From contig NZ_JAAALO010000007.1 of the NCBI RefSeq assembly GCF_009908295.1, positions 124,001 to 188,000 on the forward strand: DNA of 64,000 bases. Direction: 5' to 3'. The position numbers and the translations under genes are program-made. Within the stretch, counting starts at the first letter, position 1. Each line of letters opens with the position of its first letter. Below, one piece after another: positions 34,571 through 42,817 of the stretch. The stretch comes from Micromonospora rubida. Lineage in GTDB: Bacteria > Actinomycetota > Actinomycetes > Mycobacteriales > Micromonosporaceae. Below the pieces are notes generated by a model. It made no database searches. It saw nothing but the letters and a program-made list of their open reading frames with translations, and was not told where the DNA came from.

Positions 34571-36274
34571 TCAGCCGGCCATCGCGCGATGGCAGCGGTC
34601 GAGTTCCGCGCGCAGGTCGCGCCGTAGCGCCCGGTCCAGGCCGGGCTGGGCGAGCGCGTGGGTGAAGTCCTGGACGGCCTCGTCCCACCGTTGCAGCCGC
34701 ATCAGCGCCGTACCCCGGTTGTAGCGGGGCACCGGCGCCGCCGACAGCGCCACGGCCCGGTCCAGGTCGGCCACGGCGGCGGCCACGTCGCCGCGCTCGA
34801 ACCGGACGGCGGCACGGTTCGTCCACGCCTCGACCAGCTTCGGATCTCCCGCCAGGGCCCGGGTGAGCAGCTCGTCGGCCTCGGCGAGGCCGCCGCGCTC
34901 CGAACGGATCAGCCCGAGGGTGCACAGCAGCGCCGGCTCCTGCGGGACCAGCGCCAGGCCGGCTCGCGCGCCTGCCTCGGCCGCGTCGAGCGCGCCGCCT
35001 TCCACGTGCAGGTTGACCAGGGCGATCCGGGCGTCGAGGTGCCCGGGGTCGATGGCGAGCACCCGGTCCAGGTCCGCACGCGCCCGCTCGGGGCGGCCCC
35101 GCTCCTGCTGGAGCACGGCCCGGTTGTAGTACGCCTCGGGCAGGTGCGGTCCCAGCCGGATCGCGGTGTCGTAGTCCCGGATCGCGGCCGAGTCCCGCCC
35201 CGCCGCCCGGTGCAGGGCGGCCCGGTCCACGTAGTACTCGCAGTTGCCGGGGTCGTGGGCGATCACGGTGTCGAGATCGGCCAGGGCCTGCGCCGGATCG
35301 CCGAGGGCCAGGTGCACCTGCGCCCGGTTGTGGCGCAGCCGGGCCAGGTCCTGCGGGCGTTCGCCGGGGCCGAGCACCGCCGCCAGCCGGGCCAACCCGT
35401 CGTCGATCAGCCGCAACGCGCGGGCGGGCTCGCCCGCCCTGCTGTCCAGCAGCGCCAGGCCCTGCTCGTAGAAGACGGTGGACAGCATCCGCTGCCGAGG
35501 GTCGTCCAGGCCGGCGGCGAGGTGGACCGCCCGCTCCAGCCACAGTCGGGCCTGCGCCGGGTCCTGGTCGGCCGCCGGCAGGTGCCGGGCGTACAGCATG
35601 GCGGTGGCGTACGCGGCCGACATGGTGATCTTCGGATCGTCGGTGGCGGCCTGCGCCTCCCGGTAGAGGTCGAGCGCCTCGGTGGCCTCGCCGAGCGCCG
35701 CCAGGGCGGTGGCCAGGCCGGTGGTGAACGCCCACCAGTGCGGCAGGTCGCCGTCCGGGGTCACCGTGGCGCGCCCGCGCCGCGCCACTCGGGCCGCATG
35801 GTGGTAGAAACCGCGGGCCAGGCCGTCACCGAGGGCCGTGCGGGTCGCCTCCGGCGTCGGGTCGGCCGGGGCCGGCTCGCGGTCGCCGCCGTCGCGCAGG
35901 GCCAGGCGTACCGGGGACGGCCCGAGCCGGTGGGCCAGGGCGTCCAGCAGCTCGCGGGTGGTCTCGTCGGCGCTGGCGACGTGGTCGAACCGGACCGTGA
36001 CCGGGCGCCGGAGCTTGCCCGCCCAGGCCACCACGAACTCGGTCGCCCCGTAGGCCAGGCAGGCGGTGCGCCGGGCGGGATGAAACCGGATCGGCTCCTC
36101 TTCGGCTGCCGGTCGTGCCGTCCGGTCGAGCCGGGGCGCGATGGCGTACAGCTCGACCTCGTGGCGGGACGCCAGGCGGGGCCGGTCGGCGGCGATCCGG
36201 GCGAGGAAGTCCGCGACCCCGGCGTACGGCCCGTAGGCGCGGTGGCAGTCGTAGCCGCCCGGCTCGCCGGTCAC
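34571..36274 (-). CDS. Tetratricopeptide-repeat protein of unknown function
   Basis: 567 aa from the GTG at 36274; the frame is open further up but runs into a hairpin and the small peptide gene. The first ~170 residues are a domain I do not recognise (YGPYAGVADFLARI...RRPVTVRFDHVASADETTRELL). The remaining ~400 residues are TPR helices with the usual A-L-x-x-Y/A pattern, e.g. AQALADLDTVIAHDPGN and AAIRDYDTAIRLGPHLPEAY. Likely a protein-interaction scaffold or regulator. It follows a 27-codon Trp-rich peptide gene on the same strand, and the two may form one unit. Confidence 0.7.
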   Translation of the reverse strand: MTGEPGGYDCHRAYGPYAGVADFLARIAADRPRLASRHEVELYAIAPRLDRTARPAAEEEPIRFHPARRTACLAYGATEFVVAWAGKLRRPVTVRFDHVASADETTRELLDALAHRLGPSPVRLALRDGGDREPAPADPTPEATRTALGDGLARGFYHHAARVARRGRATVTPDGDLPHWWAFTTGLATALAALGEATEALDLYREAQAATDDPKITMSAAYATAMLYARHLPAADQDPAQARLWLERAVHLAAGLDDPRQRMLSTVFYEQGLALLDSRAGEPARALRLIDDGLARLAAVLGPGERPQDLARLRHNRAQVHLALGDPAQALADLDTVIAHDPGNCEYYVDRAALHRAAGRDSAAIRDYDTAIRLGPHLPEAYYNRAVLQQERGRPERARADLDRVLAIDPGHLDARIALVNLHVEGGALDAAEAGARAGLALVPQEPALLCTLGLIRSERGGLAEADELLTRALAGDPKLVEAWTNRAAVRFERGDVAAAVADLDRAVALSAAPVPRYNRGTALMRLQRWDEAVQDFTHALAQPGLDRALRRDLRAELDRCHRAMAG

Positions 36275-36295
36275 GGCCGGGCCCGTCGCCGAAGT

Positions 36296-36319
36296 GGCGG
36301 GCGCCCGAGGGCGCCCGCC
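36296..36319 (-). terminator. Strong hairpin after the small peptide gene
   Basis: Perfect 10-bp GC-rich stem (GGCGGGCGCC / GGCGCCCGCC) with a 4-nt loop, 10 bp after the peptide stop and 21 bp before the TPR start. There is no U-tract. It could cap the peptide mRNA and let only some transcripts continue into the TPR gene. Confidence 0.5.
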
Positions 36320-36329
36320 GTGCCGGGAA

Positions 36330-36413
36330 CTACCAGCACCACTCGATCCAGAGCCGACGGGCACCGGACACCAGGCGCAGCGCGCTCGTGCGGCGGACGG
36401 TCATCTTCTTCAC
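36330..36413 (-). CDS. 27-aa Trp-rich small peptide, possible precursor peptide
   Basis: GTG start at 36413 with a perfect GGAGG (36423-36419) 5 nt upstream, TAG stop at 36330. The peptide begins MKKMTVRRTSALR, is strongly basic, and ends RRLWIEWCW, with three Trp and a Cys in the last six residues. It is too short for standard gene calling. The arrangement (good ribosome site, small peptide, strong hairpin, downstream gene) resembles that of ribosomal-peptide precursor genes. No maturation enzyme lies directly next to it, so a regulatory leader or signal peptide is an alternative. I know no exact family. Confidence 0.5.
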   Translation of the reverse strand: MKKMTVRRTSALRLVSGARRLWIEWCW

Positions 36414-36595
36414 GGGAACCTCCACTATGACTCGCTTCAGGACTGAGGCAGAGCGTAAACCCGATCAAGGGGAATATGAAGACCGCTCGCGATCATTCTG
36501 ATGCGGCCCGTCCGGGGCTCCACCAGGTGAGGTGGGGTGGGGTGGAGCGCGGTGGGCAGCCGCTGACGACGATCCGCGCCGACCGGCCGGCGCGG

Positions 36596-36775
36596 TCAGG
36601 GCCGCTGTTCGTCGTCGCCCACCGTCTCGCTCTCACCGTCGTGCTGGTAGCGCACGGCCAGGTGCTCGTCCGGCTGCCCCGCCTCCGCGAGGGTGTGGTG
36701 CGGGTCGCCGTCGGGGGAGAAGAGGACACGGTCGGTCTTGGGGGTCTTCTCCTGCTCTTCCTCCGGTTCGGTCAT
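36596..36775 (-). CDS. Small acidic hypothetical protein
   Basis: 59 aa beginning MTEPEEEQEKTPKTDRVLFS and rich in Asp/Glu. It has good codon bias and a clear ATG. Short acidic proteins of this look are common in actinomycetes and have no assigned role. The longer frame reaching upstream to 37153 has poor codon usage and is left out. Confidence 0.5.
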   Translation of the reverse strand: MTEPEEEQEKTPKTDRVLFSPDGDPHHTLAEAGQPDEHLAVRYQHDGESETVGDDEQRP

Positions 36776-37361
36776 CAGTCGCCTCCCGCTGCTCAGTCTC
36801 CGGCCCCGTGACGGAGGGTGCCCACTGACAACGCTACGACGCCGTGCTCGCCCACAGGCGCGATCGGCGACTCTCGCGGGACATGGTTCGGCCCCGGCGG
36901 CTCGGTGGCGGCGGGCCGCGCCGGGTCCGCCTGGTTCGTGACGGCCCCGGACGTGGCCCCGCCGGCGCCCCGAACGACCTCGCCGACCGGGCACCCCCGG
37001 CGGGCGGCCCGACCCGCCGGGGGTGCCCGAGCAACTCCCACCGGTGCCGATTCCCACCGAATCGCTCCTGTCCCGCCATCCGGTCGGACGGGTGTGCGGG
37101 CCGGCCCGACGGGGCCACCGACCTTGCTCGCTGACCTGCGGAGACTCGCCCAATAGCCGCTAATCGTCTGACTTGCCACTCGTCGGGCTGTCGGGACCCA
37201 AGGGGTGAGAAGCGGTCGAGTCCGGCCAACCATGACTCTTGCAATCAATGTTAAATCTATGAATACTTCGACGCCTCCGATCGGATGAGCCTCACCGTCC
37301 GATCGGTTGCCCGGGGTCGCCCGAAAGGGCGGCCCGTGCTCAGCTCCATGGAGGTATCCAC
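36776..37361. other. Long intergenic region without a convincing gene
   Basis: About 590 bp. Several overlapping frames are open, but all are explained by high GC, and none has a good ribosome-binding site with consistent third-position bias. The last 100 bp become AT-richer (around 37240-37270) and probably hold the promoter of the secreted protease. Confidence 0.4.
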
Positions 37362-38414
37362 ATGCGACTCTCCGGGTCCCCGCTGCGCCACGTCACCGCT
37401 CTCTCGGTGGCCGGCGCCCTGGTCGTCGGAGCGCTGACCAGCGTTCCCGCTCAGGCCGCACCCGCGAAGAACGCCTCCCCCGACCAGGCCACCGCGCTCG
37501 CCGCCGCACTCGGCGAGCGCTCCGGCGGGGCGTACGCCCAGGCCGACGGCGCCATGGTCGTCACCGTGACCGACGACGCCGCCGCCCGAAAGGTCCGCGC
37601 GGCCGGCGCCACCCCGAAGCTCGTCACCCGTGGCGCGGACGAACTGGCCCGCGCCACCGCCACCCTCGACGGCTCCGCCCGGATCCCCGGCACGGCGTGG
37701 TGGACCGACCCGGCGACCAACCAGGTCGTCGTCTCCGTCGACAGCACCGTGACCGGCGCGAAGCTCCAGCGCGTCGAGACCGTTGCCGGCCGGCTCGGCG
37801 GGACCGTCCGGATCGAGCGGGAGGCCGGGAAGCTCAGCACCCGGGCCGCCGGCGGCGAGGCCATCTGGGCCGAGGGCGGCGGACGCTGCTCGCTCGGCTT
37901 CAACGTGCGCAGCGGCGACAGTTACTACTTCCTCACCGCAGGGCACTGCACCGCCATCGCCGCCAACTGGTACGCCGACTCCGCACAGAGCAGCCCGCTC
38001 GGCTCCGGCGGCACCGGCAGCTTCCCCGGCGACGACTACGGCATCGTCCAGCACGGCAACCCGGCCGCCGCCGACGGCAGCGTCGACCTCTACGACGGCA
38101 CCACGCGGGACATCACCGGCGTGGCCGAGGCCTTCGCCGGGCAGTCGGTGCAGCGCTCCGGCAGCACCACCGGTCTGCACGGCGGCACCGTCGAGGCGGT
38201 CGGCGCGACGGTGAACTACGCCGAGGGCACGGTCACCGGACTGATCCGCACCACGGTCTGCGCCGAGCCGGGCGACAGCGGCGGCTCGCTATTCAGTGGC
38301 AGCGCCGCGGTGGGCCTGACCTCGGGCGGCAGCGGCGACTGCACCTCCGGCGGGACGACCTACTTCCAGCCGGTAACCGAGGCGCTGAGCGCCTACGGGG
38401 TGGAGATCATCTGA
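37362..38414 (+). CDS. Secreted S1-family serine protease (streptogrisin-like)
   Basis: 350 aa; GGAGG precedes the ATG. Signal peptide of ~32 residues ending in AQA, then a pro-domain to about residue 165, then the chymotrypsin-fold protease that begins near AIWAEGGGRCSLGFNV as in Streptomyces griseus proteases. Catalytic triad: His in FLTAGHC, Asp in DDYGIV, Ser in PGDSGGSLF; Cys pairs around His and near SGDCTS fit the family disulfides. Exported as a zymogen and self-activated. Followed by a hairpin terminator; probably monocistronic. Confidence 0.93.
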   Translation: MRLSGSPLRHVTALSVAGALVVGALTSVPAQAAPAKNASPDQATALAAALGERSGGAYAQADGAMVVTVTDDAAARKVRAAGATPKLVTRGADELARATATLDGSARIPGTAWWTDPATNQVVVSVDSTVTGAKLQRVETVAGRLGGTVRIEREAGKLSTRAAGGEAIWAEGGGRCSLGFNVRSGDSYYFLTAGHCTAIAANWYADSAQSSPLGSGGTGSFPGDDYGIVQHGNPAAADGSVDLYDGTTRDITGVAEAFAGQSVQRSGSTTGLHGGTVEAVGATVNYAEGTVTGLIRTTVCAEPGDSGGSLFSGSAAVGLTSGGSGDCTSGGTTYFQPVTEALSAYGVEII

Positions 38415-38423
38415 TCGACGCGT

Positions 38424-38465
38424 CACCGGTGTGGGCCGCCGCGACACGGGCGGCCCGCACTGGTG
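38424..38465 (+). terminator. Hairpin terminator after the S1 protease gene
   Basis: CACCGGTG-t-GGGCCGCC (38424-38440) pairs with GGGCGGCCC-g-CACTGGTG (38448-38465), a stem of about 17 bp with one mismatch and a small loop, starting 10 bp after the stop. There is no U-tract, as is usual in high-GC actinomycetes. Confidence 0.65.
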
Positions 38466-38546
38466 ATTTCGCCGATGCGGGACCGGCCGGGCACCCCGAA
38501 TACTGATTTACGTCGATATTGCCCCGACCGGCAGGGAGTGCCCGAC

Positions 38547-39443
38547 GTGCGATCACCCACCACCCGCCCCCGTCCCGCCGTCCGTGTCCTGGCCCGACTG
38601 GCCCTGGCCGCCGTCCTGGCGTCCACGGGCGTCGCGACGGCCTCGTCCGCCGCGCAGGCCGCGGCCAACCCCTACGAGCGCGGCCCGGCCCCGACCAGCG
38701 CCATCCTGGAGGCCAGCCGCGGCCCCTTCGCCACCGCCTCGCAGGACGTCTCGTCGCTGAGCGTCACCGGATTCGGCGGCGGGGTCATCTACTACCCGAC
38801 CAGCACCAGCGAGGGCACCTTCGGCGCCGTCGCCATCTCGCCCGGATACACGGCCAGATGGTCCAGCCTGAGCTGGCTCGGGCCGCGGATCGCCTCGCAC
38901 GGTTTCGTGGTCATCGGCATCGAGACCAACACCGTCTTCGACCAGCCGGACAGCCGGGGCCGCCAGTTGCTGGCCGCGCTGGACTACCTGGTCCAGCGCA
39001 GCTCCGTGCGTGGCCGGATCGACGCCACCCGGCTCGCCGTGGCGGGGCACTCGATGGGCGGCGGGGGGAGCCTGGAGGCCGCCGCCGCGCGGCCCTCGCT
39101 GCAGGCCGCCGTGCCGCTCGCGCCGTGGAACCTCACCAAGAGCTGGTCGAGCGTGCGGGTGCCGACGCTGATCGTCGGTGGTGAGTCCGACACCGTGGCC
39201 CCGGTCCTGTCGCACTCCGAGCCGTTCTACAGCAGCATCCCGGCGTCGTCGGAGAAGGCGTACCTGGAGCTCAACGGGGCGAGCCACTTCTTCCCGCAGA
39301 CGGTCAACACGCCCACGGCGAAGCAGGCGGTGGCCTGGTTGAAGCGGTTCGTCGACGACGACACCCGCTACGAGCAGTTCCTCTGCCCGGGCCCCAGCGG
39401 CTTCGAGATCGAGGAGTACCGCAGCACCTGCCCCAGCTCCTGA
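38547..39443 (+). CDS. Secreted cutinase / PET-hydrolase-type polyesterase
   Basis: 298 aa from the GTG at 38547 with AGGGAG 8 nt before it; an ATG frame start at 38463 lies inside the preceding terminator. A signal peptide ends in AQAAANPYERGPAPT, and ANPYERGP is the mature N terminus of Thermobifida-type cutinases. Catalytic triad: Ser in AGHSMGGGG, Asp in GGESDTVAP, His in NGASHFFPQ. The C terminus has the paired Cys of FLCPGP...EEYRSTCP. Family members hydrolyse cutin, aliphatic polyesters, triglycerides and often PET. Followed by its own terminator. Confidence 0.92.
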   Translation: MRSPTTRPRPAVRVLARLALAAVLASTGVATASSAAQAAANPYERGPAPTSAILEASRGPFATASQDVSSLSVTGFGGGVIYYPTSTSEGTFGAVAISPGYTARWSSLSWLGPRIASHGFVVIGIETNTVFDQPDSRGRQLLAALDYLVQRSSVRGRIDATRLAVAGHSMGGGGSLEAAAARPSLQAAVPLAPWNLTKSWSSVRVPTLIVGGESDTVAPVLSHSEPFYSSIPASSEKAYLELNGASHFFPQTVNTPTAKQAVAWLKRFVDDDTRYEQFLCPGPSGFEIEEYRSTCPSS

Positions 39444-39451
39444 GCGCGATC

Positions 39452-39478
39452 GGGGCGGCGGCCGCGAGCCGCCGCCCC
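39452..39478 (+). terminator. Hairpin terminator after the cutinase gene
   Basis: Perfect 11-bp stem GGGGCGGCGGC / GCCGCCGCCCC with a 5-nt loop, 8 bp downstream of the stop. GC-only stem, no U-tract. Confidence 0.65.
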
Positions 39479-39539
39479 GCATCGAGCCCGCTCGACCGGT
39501 GCGCCGCCGGGCTTCCGTCCCGCCCGACGGCGGTCTATA

Positions 39540-39556
39540 TTGCATCGACAGTGCAA
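39540..39556 (+). promoter_or_regulatory. Palindromic operator at the acyl-CoA dehydrogenase promoter
   Basis: TTGCATCGACAGTGCAA has 5-bp arms and is followed by ATA. It abuts a TATATT -10 box (39536-39541). The same sequence, TGCATCGACAGTGCAAATA, occurs at the start of the LuxR gene (47763), and a related palindrome sits at the liv promoter (41988). Confidence 0.55.
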
Positions 39557-39578
39557 ATACATTCCGGGGAGGTCGCAC

Positions 39579-40736
39579 GTGTCGGACGACACCGCCGACC
39601 GGCTGCGGGGCCTGGTCACCGAGCTGCTGGGGCGGCACGACCCCGCAGGCGGGCGTACCGGCTTCCTCCGCGCCCGGTTCGACGCCGGGCTGGCCTGGGT
39701 CCACTACCCGGTCGGGCTCGGCGGGCTGGGTGCCCCGGAGCGCCTGCAGTCGGTGGTCGAAGAGGCCCTCGCCCGGGCCGGGGCACCGGACAACCGGCCC
39801 CGCCGCAACAGCATCGGGCTCGGCATGGCCGCGCCGACCCTGCTGCGGCACGGCACCGAGGCGCAGCGCAGGCGTTGGCTGCGACCGCTGTGGACCGGCG
39901 AGGAGATCTGGTGCCAGCTGTTCAGCGAGCCGGACGCCGGCTCCGACCTCGCCGGCCTGAGCACCCGCGCCGTGCGCGACGGCGACGACTGGGTGGTCGA
40001 CGGCCAGAAGGTGTGGACGTCGATGGCCCACCGGGCGCGCTGGGCGCTCCTGCTGGCCCGGACCGACCCCGACGCCCCGAAACACCGGGGGATCACCTAC
40101 TTCGTCTGCGACATGACCGCCCCCGGCGTGCAGGTGCGACCGCTGCGTCAGCTCACCGGCGAGGCGGAGTTCAACGAGGTGTTCCTCGACGGCGTCCGGC
40201 TGCCGGACGCCCTCCGCCTGGGTGCCGCGGGCGACGGCTGGCGGGTCGCCCGGACCACCCTGATGAACGAGCGGGTCGCCATCGGTGGCCGCCCGCTGCC
40301 CCGTGAGGGCGGAATGATCGGTCTGCTCACCCGCACCTGGCGCGCGCGCCCCGAACTGCGCACCGCCGGCCTGCACGAGGAGGTCCTGCGGTTGTGGGTG
40401 CGGGCCGAGGCCGCCCGGTTGACCGCCCTGCGCCTGCGCCAGCAGCTCGCCGCCGGCGAACCGGGCCCGGAGGGGTCCGCGGTCAAGCTCTCCTTCGCCG
40501 ACCTGGCCCAGCAGATCAGCGCACTGGAGCTGGAACTGCTCGGCGGGGAGGGCCTGCGCCACGACGACTGGACGATGCGCCGCCCGCAGGAGCCGGACCT
40601 GCTCGGTCGCACGGCCACCTACCGCTACCTGCGCGCCCGCGGGAACTCGATCGAGGGTGGGACCTCGGAGATCATGCGCAACATCATCGCCGAGCGGGTG
40701 CTCGGGCTGCCCGCCGAGCCCCGGGCGGACCGATGA
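39579..40736 (+). CDS. Acyl-CoA dehydrogenase (catalytic member of a pair)
   Basis: 385 aa from the GTG at 39579 with GGGGAGG upstream. FAD-dependent ACAD family: CQLFSEPDAGSDLAGL (FAD/substrate block) and GNSIEGGTSEIMRNIIAERVLG at the C terminus, given here in two parts, GNSIEGGTSEI and RNIIAERVLG, with the Glu at the catalytic-base position. It lies in front of a second ACAD that lacks this Glu, with ATGA overlap. Mycobacterial FadE pairs of this sort form alpha2beta2 enzymes for sterol side chains or other bulky acyl-CoAs. Confidence 0.88.
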   Translation: MSDDTADRLRGLVTELLGRHDPAGGRTGFLRARFDAGLAWVHYPVGLGGLGAPERLQSVVEEALARAGAPDNRPRRNSIGLGMAAPTLLRHGTEAQRRRWLRPLWTGEEIWCQLFSEPDAGSDLAGLSTRAVRDGDDWVVDGQKVWTSMAHRARWALLLARTDPDAPKHRGITYFVCDMTAPGVQVRPLRQLTGEAEFNEVFLDGVRLPDALRLGAAGDGWRVARTTLMNERVAIGGRPLPREGGMIGLLTRTWRARPELRTAGLHEEVLRLWVRAEAARLTALRLRQQLAAGEPGPEGSAVKLSFADLAQQISALELELLGGEGLRHDDWTMRRPQEPDLLGRTATYRYLRARGNSIEGGTSEIMRNIIAERVLGLPAEPRADR

Positions 40737-41848
40737 CCAACCTGCTCTACGGCGCCGACGAGGAGGCGTTGCGGGACAGCCTGCGGGCACTGCTGGCCAC
40801 GCACGCCCCGTGGCGGCGGACCCTGGCCCGGCTCGACGGCGACGAACCGTACGACCCGGTGCTCTGGGCGCGGCTGACCGGTCAGCTCGGCGTCGCCGGC
40901 CTGCCGGTGCCCGAGGAGCACGGCGGCGCCGGGGCCGGCTTCCGTGAGGTGGCGGTGGTGCTGGAGGAGCTGGGCCGGGCGGTCGCGCCGGTGCCGTTCC
41001 TGGGCAGCGCCGTGGTGGCCACCCGGGCGCTGCTGGCCTGCGGCGAGGTCGATCTGCTCGGGCAACTCGCCACCGGCCGGCACACCGCGGCACTGGCGGT
41101 CCCCTTCGCCACCGCGCCCGACGCGCGCCCGTACGCCGTGGAGGTCGCCCCCGGTCCGGCGCTGGCCGGCACCGTGACCGGCGTCGCCGACGCCCTCCCC
41201 GCCGACCTGCTGCTGGTCCCGGCCGGCGACGGGCTCCATGCCGTCGACGCGCGGGGTCCGGGCGTGCGGATGACACCGGTGGTCTCGCTCGACCCCACCC
41301 GGCCCCTGTGCGACATCGTGTTCTCCGGTGCCCCCGCCAGGCGGATCGCCGCCGGCGCGGCGGCCTCCAGAGCGGTGGGCGAGGCGCTCACCGCAGGAGC
41401 GGCACTGCTCGCCTCCGAGCAGGTCGGCGTCGCCCAGTGGTGTCTGGACACGACGGTCGGGCACGTCCGGAACCGGCACCAGTTCGGGCGGCCGATCGGC
41501 TCGTTCCAGGCGCTCAAGCACCGGCTCGCCGACGTCTGGGTGGAGCTCTCCCAGGCCCGGGCGGTCGCCCGCTACGCCGCCGACTGCCTCGCCGCCGGCG
41601 ACCCGGACACGGCGCTGGCGGCGGCGCTCGCCCAGGCACACTGCGCGGCGGTCGCGGTGTCCGCCGCGGAGACCTGCGTGCAGCTGCACGGCGGCCTCGG
41701 CTTCACCTGGGAGCACCCCGCGCACCTGTATCTCAAGCGGGCCAAGGCCGGCACGATCGCCTTCGGCGCCGCCGACCGGCACCGGGCGGCTCTGGCGCGA
41801 CTGGCCGACCTGCCCGCGCCGGCCCGGGTCCCGGGGGTGGGGAGCTGA
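40733..41848 (+). CDS. Acyl-CoA dehydrogenase partner lacking the catalytic Glu
   Basis: 371 aa, starting with the ATG that overlaps the previous stop. ACAD fold with VPEEHGGAGAGF, RNRHQFGRPIGSFQALKHRLAD and ETCVQLHGGLGFTWEHPAHLY. At the C terminus the usual (Y/F)EGTxxxQ block is replaced by GTIAFGAADRHRA, so the base is missing. It is probably the structural or FAD-binding half of a heteromeric enzyme with the previous protein. The liv transporter operon follows after 180 bp. Confidence 0.85.
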   Translation: MTNLLYGADEEALRDSLRALLATHAPWRRTLARLDGDEPYDPVLWARLTGQLGVAGLPVPEEHGGAGAGFREVAVVLEELGRAVAPVPFLGSAVVATRALLACGEVDLLGQLATGRHTAALAVPFATAPDARPYAVEVAPGPALAGTVTGVADALPADLLLVPAGDGLHAVDARGPGVRMTPVVSLDPTRPLCDIVFSGAPARRIAAGAAASRAVGEALTAGAALLASEQVGVAQWCLDTTVGHVRNRHQFGRPIGSFQALKHRLADVWVELSQARAVARYAADCLAAGDPDTALAAALAQAHCAAVAVSAAETCVQLHGGLGFTWEHPAHLYLKRAKAGTIAFGAADRHRAALARLADLPAPARVPGVGS

Positions 41849-41965
41849 GCGGGATGCCGGGAAGAGGTCGTGTCCCCGCGTGCCCGGTGGGTGTGGAAAC
41901 CACTCGGCCTCCGACCCGCTCGGCGGATGTTCCCGCTGATCGTGGATGGCCAGGCATCGAAGATA

Positions 41966-42002
41966 TTGACGATACTGCTCAGAAATGTACACTGCCAGTG
42001 TA
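41966..42002 (+). promoter_or_regulatory. Promoter with overlapping palindrome ahead of the liv operon
   Basis: TTGACG (41966-41971), a 16-bp spacer and TACACT (41988-41993). The -10 box is the left arm of a perfect palindrome TACACTG-C-CAGTGTA (41988-42002), followed by AATAA. A repressor bound here would block transcription. Its right half, CAGTGTAAATA, matches the operators at 39540 and 47763. Confidence 0.55.
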
Positions 42003-42031
42003 AATAACCTTCGCAGGTTTGGGGGTGCGTG

Positions 42032-42817
42032 ATGGAGCAGGGGCTCGCACTGCACCACGTCGGGGTGAGCTTCGGGGGCCTCACCGCTCTCGACGACGTG
42101 TCGCTGCGGGCGCCGGCCGGCCGGGTGGTGGGCGTGATCGGCCCGAACGGGGCCGGCAAGACCACTCTGTTCAACGTCATCTGTGGCTTCGTCACGCCCC
42201 AGTCGGGGTCGTTGACCCTCGACGACCGGGCGCTGCGGCCGCGACCGCACCAGCTCGCCCGCCTGGGCATCGCCCGGACCCTGCAGGGAACCGGCCTGTT
42301 CGCCGGGCTCACCGTGCTGGAGAACGTGATGACCGGCGCCTCGCACACCGCCCGGGCCGGCTTCCTCCCGGCCCTGCTCGGCCTGCCCCGCAGCGACCGC
42401 GACGAGCGCCGGCTGCGCCGACACGCCCTCGACACCCTCGACGGCCTCGGCATCGCCGGGCACGCCGGCGCTCTGCCGGGAACCCTGCCCTTCGCCGTAC
42501 GCCAGCGGGTCGCCCTGGCCCGCGCGCTCGCCGCCCGCCCCCGGCTGCTCCTGCTCGACGAACCCGCCGGCGGCCTCGGCGCCGACGACATCGCCGAGCT
42601 GGCGACCCTGATCCGCGACCTGCCCCGCCGCGACACCGACCCCTGCGCCGTGCTGCTGGTCGAGCACCACATGGACCTGGTGATGTCGGTCTGCGACGAG
42701 ATCGTGGTGCTCGACTTCGGCCGGGTCATCGCCGCCGGCACCCCCGACGAGATCCGCGCCGCCCCGGCGGTCACCGACGCCTACCTCGGCGTCGCCGCCG
42801 GCGAGGCGGCGCAGTGA
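42032..42817 (+). CDS. livG: Branched-chain amino acid-type ABC importer, ATP-binding protein LivG
   Basis: 261 aa; the ATG at 42032 is preferred over the adjoining GTG at 42029. Walker A GPNGAGKTT, Walker B LLLLDEPAGGLG and H-loop VEHHMDLVMSVCD. The signature is degenerate (GTLPFAVRQRVALARAL). The long insert after Walker A is typical of LivG. The substrate of this importer may be an acid rather than an amino acid given the ACAD genes just upstream. Confidence 0.85.
   Translation: MEQGLALHHVGVSFGGLTALDDVSLRAPAGRVVGVIGPNGAGKTTLFNVICGFVTPQSGSLTLDDRALRPRPHQLARLGIARTLQGTGLFAGLTVLENVMTGASHTARAGFLPALLGLPRSDRDERRLRRHALDTLDGLGIAGHAGALPGTLPFAVRQRVALARALAARPRLLLLDEPAGGLGADDIAELATLIRDLPRRDTDPCAVLLVEHHMDLVMSVCDEIVVLDFGRVIAAGTPDEIRAAPAVTDAYLGVAAGEAAQ

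Noticed and set aside
36818..37156. 112-codon ORF in the intergenic region before the S1 protease
   Set aside because: Mixed codon bias, Pro/Thr/Gly-rich and no ribosome-binding site; explained by GC content.
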